Positions 17,550 to 24,765 of a stretch of DNA of 45,901 nucleotides are shown here, one piece after another. The translations under genes were made by a program, and so were the position numbers. The stretch is from Akkermansia sp. GTDB taxonomy: Bacteria > Verrucomicrobiota > Verrucomicrobiia > Verrucomicrobiales > Akkermansiaceae. The notes under the pieces are model-generated. The model was not told the DNA's origin, searched no databases, and was given only the letters and a program-made list of their open reading frames with translations. The first letter of the stretch is position 1; each line of letters begins with the position of its first letter. The stretch spans positions 1 to 45,901 of the forward strand of contig JAFWYD010000023.1 in the NCBI GenBank assembly GCA_017517805.1. Reading direction: 5' to 3'.

Positions 17550-17880
17550 GACTCTAGGACATAGGTTACCCCATGGGATAGACATATGGCATAATGACTT
17601 TATGCCATGGAACACCAAGAGTAGTAATCAAAATAGAAGCGAATTCATAAAGCTTGTAAATCAGTCGGAGTTTTCCACGGCTGAAGCGTCCGGACATTTA
17701 GCATCTTTCGGAAAACATGATACAAATGCCTCAGAAGGTATGAAAAGAAGACGGTTCAGGGTTGGTCAATCAAAGTCTGCCGTTACCACCATCGGTGCTC
17801 CGCGCGGCACAAATATAATGATACAAAACTAACGCGCAAAAGTGTAACCTATGTAGTTGAACTAAAGTGTTACCCATGTG
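17550..17880 (+). mobile_element. decayed IS481-like insertion element
   Basis: ACATAGGTTAC (17559-17569) and its exact reverse complement (17844-17854) bracket about 290 bases. The right end has a second, near-identical copy (GTTACCCATGT, 17869-17879) 25 bases further on, and the left end a degenerate one near 17582. Repeated motifs of this kind at both ends are known in IS481 relatives. The enclosed frame starts with an IS481-like N-terminus. The catalytic DDE part is gone, so this is an internally deleted, inactive copy. No target duplication could be identified. Confidence 0.5.
17602..17832 (+). pseudogene. remnant of IS481-type transposase N-terminus
   Basis: 76 codons starting MPW, then an R-x-EFIKL helix and a degraded FG-x6-T-x3-E-x-MKR stretch, resembling the MPW...R.EF...FGIS..TGYKW..R helix-turn-helix start of IS481 transposases. 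The normal protein is about 300 aa or more, so most is deleted. The likeness is from memory of the family and rests on scattered positions. Confidence 0.4.
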
Positions 17881-18370
17881 AGTGGCGCGCCGCACCGGCG
17901 TCCCCTCCCTCTTTGGCCGCATTCCCTTTATTGCTACGAAACTTGCGGGGGCGGAGGGGTGCGGAAGAGGCCCAGATGCCGCGTCCGGCAGCGCGGGCGC
18001 GGGATTCGGCTTCGGCCAGAAGCGCATCACCAGCAGCATAGTGGCGATAGAGCCACGCAAGCCCCTCTTTGAGCATAAAGCGGTTTACATAGAGAGCCCC
18101 GGCATAGACCTTGCCCACGTAGCGCCCGTACTTATCCATATCCTGCACCTCCACGCGAATCTGCTTATCGTACACCAGACGGGTCAGTTTCTTGCGGGCA
18201 GGAAGGGCAAAATCCTGATCTTTTTCCGGCGCGTCGATGCCAAACAGGCGGACGCGCACACGCTCGCCGCCGGGTAACTCCAGCAAGAGAGAATCACCAT
18301 CGGACACACCCACGCAGATTCCGGTCATTTCAAAAGGAAAATCCATGAACGGAGTATTTATTTGAGCCAC
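17870..18370 (-). CDS. thermonuclease-like (SNase) protein with IS-derived C-terminus
   Basis: 166-aa staphylococcal-nuclease-fold protein. The active-site region is visible as DGDSL, RVRLFGIDAPE (R41, D46, E49) and DKYGRYVG, which holds the second catalytic arginine. No clear signal peptide is present. Its last codons and its TAA stop fall inside the repeat at the end of the decayed insertion element (17869-17879), so the original C-terminus was replaced or trimmed. The 5' end overlaps the upstream lipoprotein gene by 13 bases. An internal ATG at 18346 is an alternative start. Confidence 0.85.
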   Translation of the reverse strand: MAQINTPFMDFPFEMTGICVGVSDGDSLLLELPGGERVRVRLFGIDAPEKDQDFALPARKKLTRLVYDKQIRVEVQDMDKYGRYVGKVYAGALYVNRFMLKEGLAWLYRHYAAGDALLAEAESRARAAGRGIWASSAPLRPRKFRSNKGNAAKEGGDAGAARHSHG

Positions 18371-18918
18371 TCGGTAAAGGGATACACACCCATTTCAGCA
18401 AAGGGAGTCGAGAGGACGAACAGCAGCCCGCTGACCAGACCACAAGGGATGTCTACCACCGCAAAGCTGGCGGCAGAGAGCGGATACGCCCAGGCAGCAT
18501 GCAGCGTGGTGCGGTATTCTCCCGTGGGGTGCAGCACCGGGTCATCCTCGAATTCCTGCAAGAGTGCAGCGTCAGAAAGCTCGGAAGGCACGGCGGTCCC
18601 GCTCCACATATCCAGACGGTACGTTAAAAGCGGTTGCTCCTCCCGGACATCAGAGATAAGCTCATAGGTAGCCTCGGGTGTTGCCGACATGGCACACTGC
18701 ACCCAGTCTGTTTTCCGTGAACAGGAAACCACGCGACCCTTTACGTACAAATCTTTGGGTACTCCCGGGATAGCCGGTTGTCGAACGTGCCACCGTCGGC
18801 CATTTGTCTGCACACATTCATACTCGCGCCCATAGTCAGCCAGGCGCGTATGCGTATCCAGCATGCAGGAGCTGAGCATAAGACAGCACGCGGCCAGGAA
18901 AAAGAAAAGAGCGTTCAT
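18358..18918 (-). CDS. YceK/YidQ-like lipoprotein
   Basis: 186 aa with an N-terminal lipoprotein signal (lipobox LSSC, cysteine near residue 18). The C-terminal part, with AWAYPLSAASFAVVDIPCGLVSGLLFVLSTPF, resembles the conserved hydrophobic end of the YceK/YidQ small lipoprotein family, whose function is unknown. It is followed, with an overlap, by the nuclease gene. Confidence 0.65.
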   Translation of the reverse strand: MNALFFFLAACCLMLSSCMLDTHTRLADYGREYECVQTNGRRWHVRQPAIPGVPKDLYVKGRVVSCSRKTDWVQCAMSATPEATYELISDVREEQPLLTYRLDMWSGTAVPSELSDAALLQEFEDDPVLHPTGEYRTTLHAAWAYPLSAASFAVVDIPCGLVSGLLFVLSTPFAEMGVYPFTEWLK

Positions 18919-18955
18919 GTCGAGTAATTGAGAGAAAATCCGCAGGGCCGCCAGC

Positions 18956-19657
18956 TTATCTGTAGCGGTCTTCCGGGAAGTTGCGGTAGCCGATGGTGAG
19001 GGGACTCATATCATCGAGCAGGCGGCGGTCGTAGCGGCGGCGCGGCGGCTCCAGGTTGCCGAGTGTCTTGCCTTTGTCCGGCTCAAAGAAGAACTGGAGG
19101 TAGTAGTTGCCCTTGTAGCCCAGGGCATGGGTATCACGAATCATGCGGAGGATATCCGCTTCATCCAGGAGGTCGGGGTGCACGGTGGTGCGCACCTCGT
19201 GCTCCACACCGAATAAAATCAAGGTTTTGAGCGTTTCCTGGTAGCGCTCGAAAAGGAGCTTGCCCCCGGGGAGCCGCCAGCTGCGGTTGGAGGGCATCTT
19301 GTTATCCAGCGCCACGTAGTTGATGAGTCCTTCCTCCAGCAGGGCGCGGATGACGTGGGGATTGCTGCCGTTGGTGTCTACCTTGATGAGGTAGCCCAGG
19401 TTCTTGATTTCGCGGCAGACTTCAGCAATATCGGGGTTGAGGGTGGACTCCCCCCCGGAGAGCACGACGGCATCGAGAAAGCCGGCGCGCTCCCGGAGGA
19501 AGGCCATTTCATCCTGCCCGCCGCCATGACTCAGAACGAGTTCCGGGTTGTAGCAGTACGGGCAACGCAGATTACACCCGGTGTACCAGAAGATACAAGC
19601 CGCTTTTTTCGGATAATCCAGAAAGGTAAGCGGGGTGATATCTGCGGGGTGACGCAT
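18956..19657 (-). CDS. nrdG: anaerobic ribonucleotide reductase activating protein (radical SAM)
   Basis: 233-aa radical SAM enzyme that installs the glycyl radical on the class III ribonucleotide reductase. The [4Fe-4S]-SAM cysteines are in CNLRCPYC (C28, C32, C35), and VVLSGGESTLNPD is the SAM-binding GGE motif. It lies 24 bases after the small glycyl-radical protein and downstream of nrdD, in the same operon. Confidence 0.93.
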   Translation of the reverse strand: MRHPADITPLTFLDYPKKAACIFWYTGCNLRCPYCYNPELVLSHGGGQDEMAFLRERAGFLDAVVLSGGESTLNPDIAEVCREIKNLGYLIKVDTNGSNPHVIRALLEEGLINYVALDNKMPSNRSWRLPGGKLLFERYQETLKTLILFGVEHEVRTTVHPDLLDEADILRMIRDTHALGYKGNYYLQFFFEPDKGKTLGNLEPPRRRYDRRLLDDMSPLTIGYRNFPEDRYR

Positions 19658-19681
19658 AACCTGAGGGTTCGCAAACGCGAA

Positions 19682-19894
19682 TTACTTGAGGATGGCGTCG
19701 CAGCCACAGCCGCAGGGCTCTTCGAAGTGGGCGCGTTCCTCGAACTCACCCTGCTTACCAGCGTTGAAGGTCTCCACCGGTCGGTGGTAACCCATCACAC
19801 GGGTGTACACGGTGCACTTGGTGCGCTCCTCGGCGTGCTCTGCAAGCAGCTGCTCGTCGGTCTTGTATACGGGTTTTACTTCCTGATCGCTCAT
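19682..19894 (-). CDS. detached glycyl-radical domain of class III RNR
   Basis: 70 aa. It carries the class III glycyl-radical signature TRVMGYHRPV (G35) followed by FNAGKQGEFEER, which normally ends NrdD itself. A C-terminal CGCGC cluster may bind metal. The main NrdD gene just upstream stops before this signature. The two frames are in the same phase with one TAA and 12 codons between, but this protein has its own ATG and a linker of about 25 residues. It is best read as a split subunit, comparable in principle to GrcA for pyruvate formate-lyase. TAA rules out selenocysteine at the junction. Confidence 0.8.
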   Translation of the reverse strand: MSDQEVKPVYKTDEQLLAEHAEERTKCTVYTRVMGYHRPVETFNAGKQGEFEERAHFEEPCGCGCDAILK

Positions 19895-19930
19895 GGTCGT
19901 ATGGTTTCTATTGGTTGGGGTTGAATCTCT

Positions 19931-22048
19931 TTAGAAGAGCGGCAGTTCAGGCTGCTCCTCGGTGCGGGCGCGGTCGATAATCTCCTGGTCGCAGAGCGGG
20001 CAGAAATCGTGGCGGCCGCGGAGGTAGCCATGCTTCTCGCACACAGAGAAGAGCGGAGTCACCGTGATATAGGGCATCTTGAAGTTGGTGAGCACCTTGC
20101 GCACGATGTCGCGGCAGGCCTCGGGAGAGGAGATGGCCTCGTTCATGTACATGTGGAACACCGTACCACCCGTGTAGCAGCACTGCAGCTTGTCCTGCAT
20201 CTGCAGGGCCTTGAAGAGGTCGTGCGTATAACCGGCGGGCAGCTGCGAGCTGTTCGTGTAGTAGCGGTGGCCGGGAGTACCGCTCTGGATGATGTCGGGG
20301 AAGCGCTTCTGGTCTTCGCGGGCAAAGCGGTGGGTGGTGCCTTCAGCGGGAGTGGCCTCCAGGTTGTAGAGATTGCCAGTAGTCTCCTGGTAGCTGCGGA
20401 TTCGTTCGCGCATGAAGTGCAGCACTTCCTCAGCAAAGGCGATACCCTGCGGCTCGGCCGTATTCATCGTGTCGTTGGAGAAATTGCGCAGCATTTCATT
20501 CATGCCGTTGAGACCGATGGTGGAGAAGTGGTTGCGCAGGTGCGGCAGGTAGCGCTTGGTGTAGGGATACAGACCGCGCTCGTACAGCGTGTTGATGAAC
20601 ACGCGCTTCTTCTCCAGCGTATCCTTGGCCAGATCCATGAGTTCGCCCAACTTGGTGTACAACAGGTTCTTATTCCCCTTGTACAGATAGCCCAGACGAG
20701 CCAGGTTGATGGTCACCACACCGATGGAGCCGGTCATTTCGGCAGAGCCGAAGAGGCCACCACCGCGCTTGAGCAGTTCGCGCAGGTCCAGCTGCAGACG
20801 GCAGCACATAGAACGCACGGCATCCGGTTTGTAAGCCTCCTCGTCGATTATCTTGTTGCCGTTCTCATCGTACTTGTACTGGGAGCCGATGAAGTTCTGG
20901 AAGTAGGACGAACCAATCTTGGCGGCGTTCTCGAAGAGCAGCGGTACGTTCTCGCCGTCCCAGTCAAAGTCTTCTGTGATATTCACCGTGGGAATCGGGA
21001 AGGTGAAGGGCTGACCGGTGCTGTCGCCTTCGGTGAGCACCTCGTAGAACGCCTTCTGGATTACCATCATTTCCTTCTGGAAGTGCTTGTAGGTGAGGTC
21101 GGTCAGGCTCTCTACCCCGCGCTCGCGGGCGATGGCGAGCAGCGTTTCATCTTCCACACCTTCGAAGATGTGCTGGTTGCCGGACATGGGGGTCTGCTCG
21201 CGCAGGTCGCGGGGTACGGTCCAGTCAATCGTCACATTGGTGAAGGGGCTCTGGCCCCAGCGGCTCGGCACGTTCAGGTTGTACACAAAGCCGCGCAACG
21301 CCTTCTTCACAGCCTTGTAGGGCAGCTGGTCCTTGAAGAGGTACGGGGAAAGGTAGGTATCGAAGGAGCTGAAAGCCTGTGCACCGGCCCATTCACTCTG
21401 CAAAATACCCAGGAAGTTGGCCATCTGCCCCAGAGCCTCGCGGAAATGCTTCGGCGGGCGGCTGTTCACACGGCTGCGCACGCCGTTGAAACCTTCGTTG
21501 AGCAAGGCGCGCAGGCTCCAGCCGGCGCAGTAGCCCGTGAGACAGTCGAGGTCATGAATATGGTAGTCACCATTGCGGTGGGCCGCGCCCTCCTCCGGGG
21601 TGTACACCTGGTCAAGCCAGTAGTTGGCAATCACCTTGCCTGCGGTGTTGTTCACCAGACCTGCGTTGGAATAGGTGGTGTTGGAGTTGGCCTTGATACG
21701 CCAGTCTGTATTGCCGATGTATTCCTCGATGGTCTGCTTACAATCTACCCAGGTGTTGCCCTTGTACAGACCGGCAATCTGCTCACGCTGCAGCTTGTGC
21801 AGGAAACGGTATTTGATGAAATTGCGGGCTGTCTCATAAGCACCAGCTCGCATGAGTTCCTTTTCAATGCGGTCCTGCACCATTTCCACAGGCAGGTATT
21901 CTTCGTGCTTCAGTTTATCCAGCACGTTGGCATAGACAAGAGGATTGTACTCCTCCTGGGAGGCGTGGAACGCCTTCTCGATGGCCTGTTGTACCTTGTA
22001 GGCCTCGAAGCGTTCGCGCTTACCGTTTCGTTTGATGATTTCAGGCAT
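19931..22048 (-). CDS. nrdD: anaerobic ribonucleoside-triphosphate reductase, large part without glycyl-radical motif
   Basis: 705 aa. Residues 1-90 are an ATP-cone (starting IIKRNGKRERF), the allosteric nucleotide site. The middle is the ten-stranded class III barrel; NLEATPAEGTTHRFA is typical. The C-terminus has a metal-site segment with C670, H673, C683 and C686. It then ends in PELPLF without the R-V-x-G-Y radical loop. That loop is supplied by the next gene, 36 bases downstream. It reduces NTPs to dNTPs under anoxia. Tandem NrdR-like boxes lie upstream. Confidence 0.93.
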   Translation of the reverse strand: MPEIIKRNGKRERFEAYKVQQAIEKAFHASQEEYNPLVYANVLDKLKHEEYLPVEMVQDRIEKELMRAGAYETARNFIKYRFLHKLQREQIAGLYKGNTWVDCKQTIEEYIGNTDWRIKANSNTTYSNAGLVNNTAGKVIANYWLDQVYTPEEGAAHRNGDYHIHDLDCLTGYCAGWSLRALLNEGFNGVRSRVNSRPPKHFREALGQMANFLGILQSEWAGAQAFSSFDTYLSPYLFKDQLPYKAVKKALRGFVYNLNVPSRWGQSPFTNVTIDWTVPRDLREQTPMSGNQHIFEGVEDETLLAIARERGVESLTDLTYKHFQKEMMVIQKAFYEVLTEGDSTGQPFTFPIPTVNITEDFDWDGENVPLLFENAAKIGSSYFQNFIGSQYKYDENGNKIIDEEAYKPDAVRSMCCRLQLDLRELLKRGGGLFGSAEMTGSIGVVTINLARLGYLYKGNKNLLYTKLGELMDLAKDTLEKKRVFINTLYERGLYPYTKRYLPHLRNHFSTIGLNGMNEMLRNFSNDTMNTAEPQGIAFAEEVLHFMRERIRSYQETTGNLYNLEATPAEGTTHRFAREDQKRFPDIIQSGTPGHRYYTNSSQLPAGYTHDLFKALQMQDKLQCCYTGGTVFHMYMNEAISSPEACRDIVRKVLTNFKMPYITVTPLFSVCEKHGYLRGRHDFCPLCDQEIIDRARTEEQPELPLF

Positions 22049-22193
22049 GTTGCGTAGAGGTTGTAGAGAGTTTGTAGAACCCGTTTACCGGGGCGTTCCG
22101 GCATGCGGGTCGCTGCTCGGTGCACAGGCGCAACTCTACCATGCATACATTCCCTTTGCAAGCAAAAAAATGAAAGAGGTCGCACTTTTCATT

Positions 22194-22241
22194 ACACAAA
22201 ATATAGAATAGGAAAGCAAGCCCGCATACAATATATTGTAT
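22194..22241. promoter_or_regulatory. tandem NrdR-like boxes upstream of nrdD
   Basis: Two 16-base imperfect palindromes start at 22194 and 22226. They match the NrdR consensus (acaCwAtATaTwGtgt) at about 13 and 14 of 16 positions. Their 32-base spacing (about three helical turns) is the usual arrangement for NrdR. They lie about 146 bases before the nrdD ATG and overlap AT-rich promoter-like sequence. Confidence 0.55.
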
Positions 22242-22425
22242 ATATAACCAGCTTCTTATTATTTAGAATATTTCCAATAAAGCAATTCCAAACTAGCTTC
22301 GGAAGGCCTTGATTCGCATGGATTGCGGACATTTCTGCAGAGGCAGAGAGGCTCTTCTACATAATGTGTGCAGCGACAGGTCGACACACTATATAGAGTG
22401 GCACAACCCGGCACCCAGGGGCTGA
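22242..22425. other. remainder of intergenic region between rRNA methyltransferase and nrdD
   Basis: With 22049-22193 this makes a 377-base gene-free stretch. Apart from the NrdR-like boxes and a possible nrdD leader I see no gene. There is no clear terminator for the methyltransferase operon, only weak short inverted repeats. Confidence 0.4.
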
Positions 22426-23310
22426 TTAATTTTGCGCCCAGATGCACTTCAAGTAGTCCTCGCCGTCAAAATCGAAGGGCATCGGCACCGGAATGAGCCG
22501 GGCAGAGGGGATTCCAGCCGCCACCATGCGTTGGAAGGCCGACATGGACAGCTTGCGGCAATTGGTGGAGCAAAGGATGCGGCCGCGAGGAGCAAGACAG
22601 GCCGAAGCCAGACTGACCAGGTGGTCATAATCCTTTTCGACGCGCCACACATGGCCTTTCTCGTCGCGAGAAAAAGTGGGGGGGTCAAGCACGATGATAT
22701 CGAAGCGACGCCCCTGGCGGGCAAAACGATCCATCCAATGCAACGCATCGCCCTTGCAGAAGTAGTGGTCATCCGGGTCGATATCATTGAGCGCCATATT
22801 CTCGCGGCACCAGCTGAGGCAGGGCTGGGCGAGGTCGAGCGTGGTGGTCTGAGCACCGGCCAGCGCCGCGCAGACCGAAAACGCCCCCGTATAGGCAAAG
22901 GTATTGAGCAACTTCATCCCCGGCCGGCAGATACGGCGCAGCTCAGCACGGTTATCGCGCTGGTCCAGGAAGATTCCCTGCGAATACCCTGCCCCCATAT
23001 CCATGAGGTAGTTCACCCCATTCTCCCGGATGATGAAGCGGAGGGGGACCTCCGGACCACAAAGAAACTGAGGAGCCTCCTTCACATCCTTATCCAGGCG
23101 CTTGACATACACCGGCCGGGCTGTCGACTTCAGCAGCTCCTTCAGCCCGGCGGGCAAGGCTGTATCGCGCAAAGAAACCAGCAGGCGGTCGGCCAGAGCA
23201 TCGATGAACACCCCCGGCCAGGGTGCACCATCGGATACGCGGAAAGCATCGGTATCCTGCGGCAGCCTGGCCTGGCGTTGTTCTATCAGGCGCTGGAGGG
23301 GATTGTTCAC
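22426..23310 (-). CDS. class I SAM methyltransferase, RlmI/RlmK-like (rRNA cytosine-C5 type)
   Basis: 294 aa. The SAM-binding motif is LLNTFAYTGAFSVCAALAGA, and the catalytic loop LDPPTFSR is followed by CSTNC near the C-terminus. This is the pattern of the RlmI/YccW family acting on 23S rRNA. It is shorter than RlmI (about 400 aa) because the N-terminal PUA domain is reduced or absent. It overlaps the sufE stop by 4 bases and is last in the argF-sufE operon. The exact RNA target is not predictable here. Confidence 0.8.
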   Translation of the reverse strand: MNNPLQRLIEQRQARLPQDTDAFRVSDGAPWPGVFIDALADRLLVSLRDTALPAGLKELLKSTARPVYVKRLDKDVKEAPQFLCGPEVPLRFIIRENGVNYLMDMGAGYSQGIFLDQRDNRAELRRICRPGMKLLNTFAYTGAFSVCAALAGAQTTTLDLAQPCLSWCRENMALNDIDPDDHYFCKGDALHWMDRFARQGRRFDIIVLDPPTFSRDEKGHVWRVEKDYDHLVSLASACLAPRGRILCSTNCRKLSMSAFQRMVAAGIPSARLIPVPMPFDFDGEDYLKCIWAQN

Positions 23311-23732
23311 AGCAGGTAGGTCTGGGCTGCGGCATCGGCAGCCTTGCGGATAGTAGCCGCCATGGAAGTAAGCGCATTAGCGCGGGTGGAAGCCAGGTGT
23401 TCCTTCAGCCCGCAATCATCGAGGCGGCTCAGGTCAGCAGCCAGAATGGCTGCAGGGGTCAGACCGGAAAGCAGACGGATAAAGAGAGCGATGAGCCCCT
23501 TGGTAATGAGGGAATCACTATCGGCGTGAATGATTAGCTTGCCGTCATCCATCTCGGTGCCAACCCAGACGCGACTCTGACAGCCCTTGATCAGGTTGCT
23601 GTTCTTGCGGAACTTCTCGGGCATAGCCGGCAGACGGCGCCCCTGGGAGATGATGAATTCGTACTTCTCCGTCCAGTCCTCAAAGACGGACATATCATCC
23701 AGCAACTCCTCAATTCTGGTATCGTAGTCCAT
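23307..23732 (-). CDS. SufE family cysteine desulfurase sulfur acceptor
   Basis: 141-aa SufE-like protein. The sulfur-accepting cysteine is C51 in IKGCQSRVW, at the same position as in E. coli SufE. It takes sulfur from a SufS/CsdA-type desulfurase for Fe-S cluster assembly. Its ATG overlaps the argF stop (TAATG), and its end overlaps the methyltransferase gene. No desulfurase gene is in the window. Confidence 0.92.
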   Translation of the reverse strand: MDYDTRIEELLDDMSVFEDWTEKYEFIISQGRRLPAMPEKFRKNSNLIKGCQSRVWVGTEMDDGKLIIHADSDSLITKGLIALFIRLLSGLTPAAILAADLSRLDDCGLKEHLASTRANALTSMAATIRKAADAAAQTYLL

Positions 23733-24649
23733 TACTTCTTGCGGCTGTTGGCCAGCGTGTAGAGCACAGCTTTCTGGGCATGCAGACGGTTCTCAGCCTC
23801 GCGGAAGATGACCGGGGCATTCGCTTCCAGCACCTCATCTGTAATCTCATAGCCGCGGTAGGCGGGCAGGCAGTGGAGCACGATATGCCCCGGGGCTGCA
23901 AGCTTCAGCAGCTCGGCATTCACCTGGTAGGGGAAGAACGCTTTCTCCTTAGTACCCTTCTCTGCCTCCTGGCCCATGGAAATCCAGGTATCGGTGTTGA
24001 TCACCATGCAATCGCGCACGGCCTCTGCAGCATCCGTGGTGCAGATGATGTTCGGGCAATCAAGTGCCGCCAGCGTCTCAGCCTTGGGCAGAGCCTGCTC
24101 CGGCCCGGCCAGCACCAGGGTGAAGCCCAGGCGCTTGGCCGCCCACATCCACGAGCGGCCCATGTTGTTATCCACATCACCCAGGAAGGAAACCTTCATA
24201 TCTTTCCAGGAGCCCACGCCGTACTGCTCCTCGATGGTGAGCAAGTCAGCCAGGATCTGGCAGGGATGCTCCAGATCAGTCAGAGCGTTGATGGTGGGGA
24301 GCTTGGAGTATTCGGCAAAGTCCACCACATCCTGCTGGTCGTAGGTGCGGATGATGGCACCGTGAATCATGCGGCCCAGCACACGGGCTGTATCCTTGAT
24401 GGGTTCACCGCGGCCCAGCTGGATATCGCGGGTGGAAAGGAACATCGGGCGGCCGCCCAGTTCGGAAACACCCACCTCGAAAGAAACGCGTGTGCGCGTG
24501 GAAGACTTAGAGAAAATCAACGCCCAGGTCTGCCCGGCCAAGGGCTGCTCGGTGTGGCAACCGCGCTCTGCCTTGAGCTTATGGCCCAGGGCAAGGAGTT
24601 CGCAAATCTGGTCGCCGCTCAGTTCCTCAATGGAAAGAAGGTTGTTCAT
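23732..24649 (-). CDS. argF: ornithine carbamoyltransferase
   Basis: 305 aa. Transfers the carbamoyl group to ornithine to give citrulline in arginine synthesis. The carbamoyl-phosphate motif SSTRTR lies at residues 49-54, DLEHPCQ in the middle, and HCLPA near the C-terminus, the ornithine-binding loop that separates this from aspartate transcarbamylase. The ATG at 24649 (MNNLLSIEEL) is the natural start; an 18-codon upstream extension has no family likeness. Confidence 0.95.
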   Translation of the reverse strand: MNNLLSIEELSGDQICELLALGHKLKAERGCHTEQPLAGQTWALIFSKSSTRTRVSFEVGVSELGGRPMFLSTRDIQLGRGEPIKDTARVLGRMIHGAIIRTYDQQDVVDFAEYSKLPTINALTDLEHPCQILADLLTIEEQYGVGSWKDMKVSFLGDVDNNMGRSWMWAAKRLGFTLVLAGPEQALPKAETLAALDCPNIICTTDAAEAVRDCMVINTDTWISMGQEAEKGTKEKAFFPYQVNAELLKLAAPGHIVLHCLPAYRGYEITDEVLEANAPVIFREAENRLHAQKAVLYTLANSRKK

Positions 24650-24765
24650 GGCTCTATCAATAAAATTCCGGGAAAGCAGCAAGGTAGCATGTTTCCCCTG
24701 CACTGTAAAGTTCAGAGTGAGTCAGCGCACGTCATCTTTTGCAACAGTCCCAGAACAGGAAGGCT

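Noticed and set aside
19892..19933. selenocysteine or frameshift joining nrdD to the small radical protein
   Set aside because: The stop is TAA, not TGA, and no shift is needed because both frames are in phase. The separate ATG and long linker favour a true split gene.
20009..22057. 682-aa open frame antisense to nrdD
   Set aside because: It lies wholly opposite a clear NrdD with all family motifs, and its own translation is a Val/Leu/His-rich shadow with no domain. GC-rich codons make long antisense frames common here.
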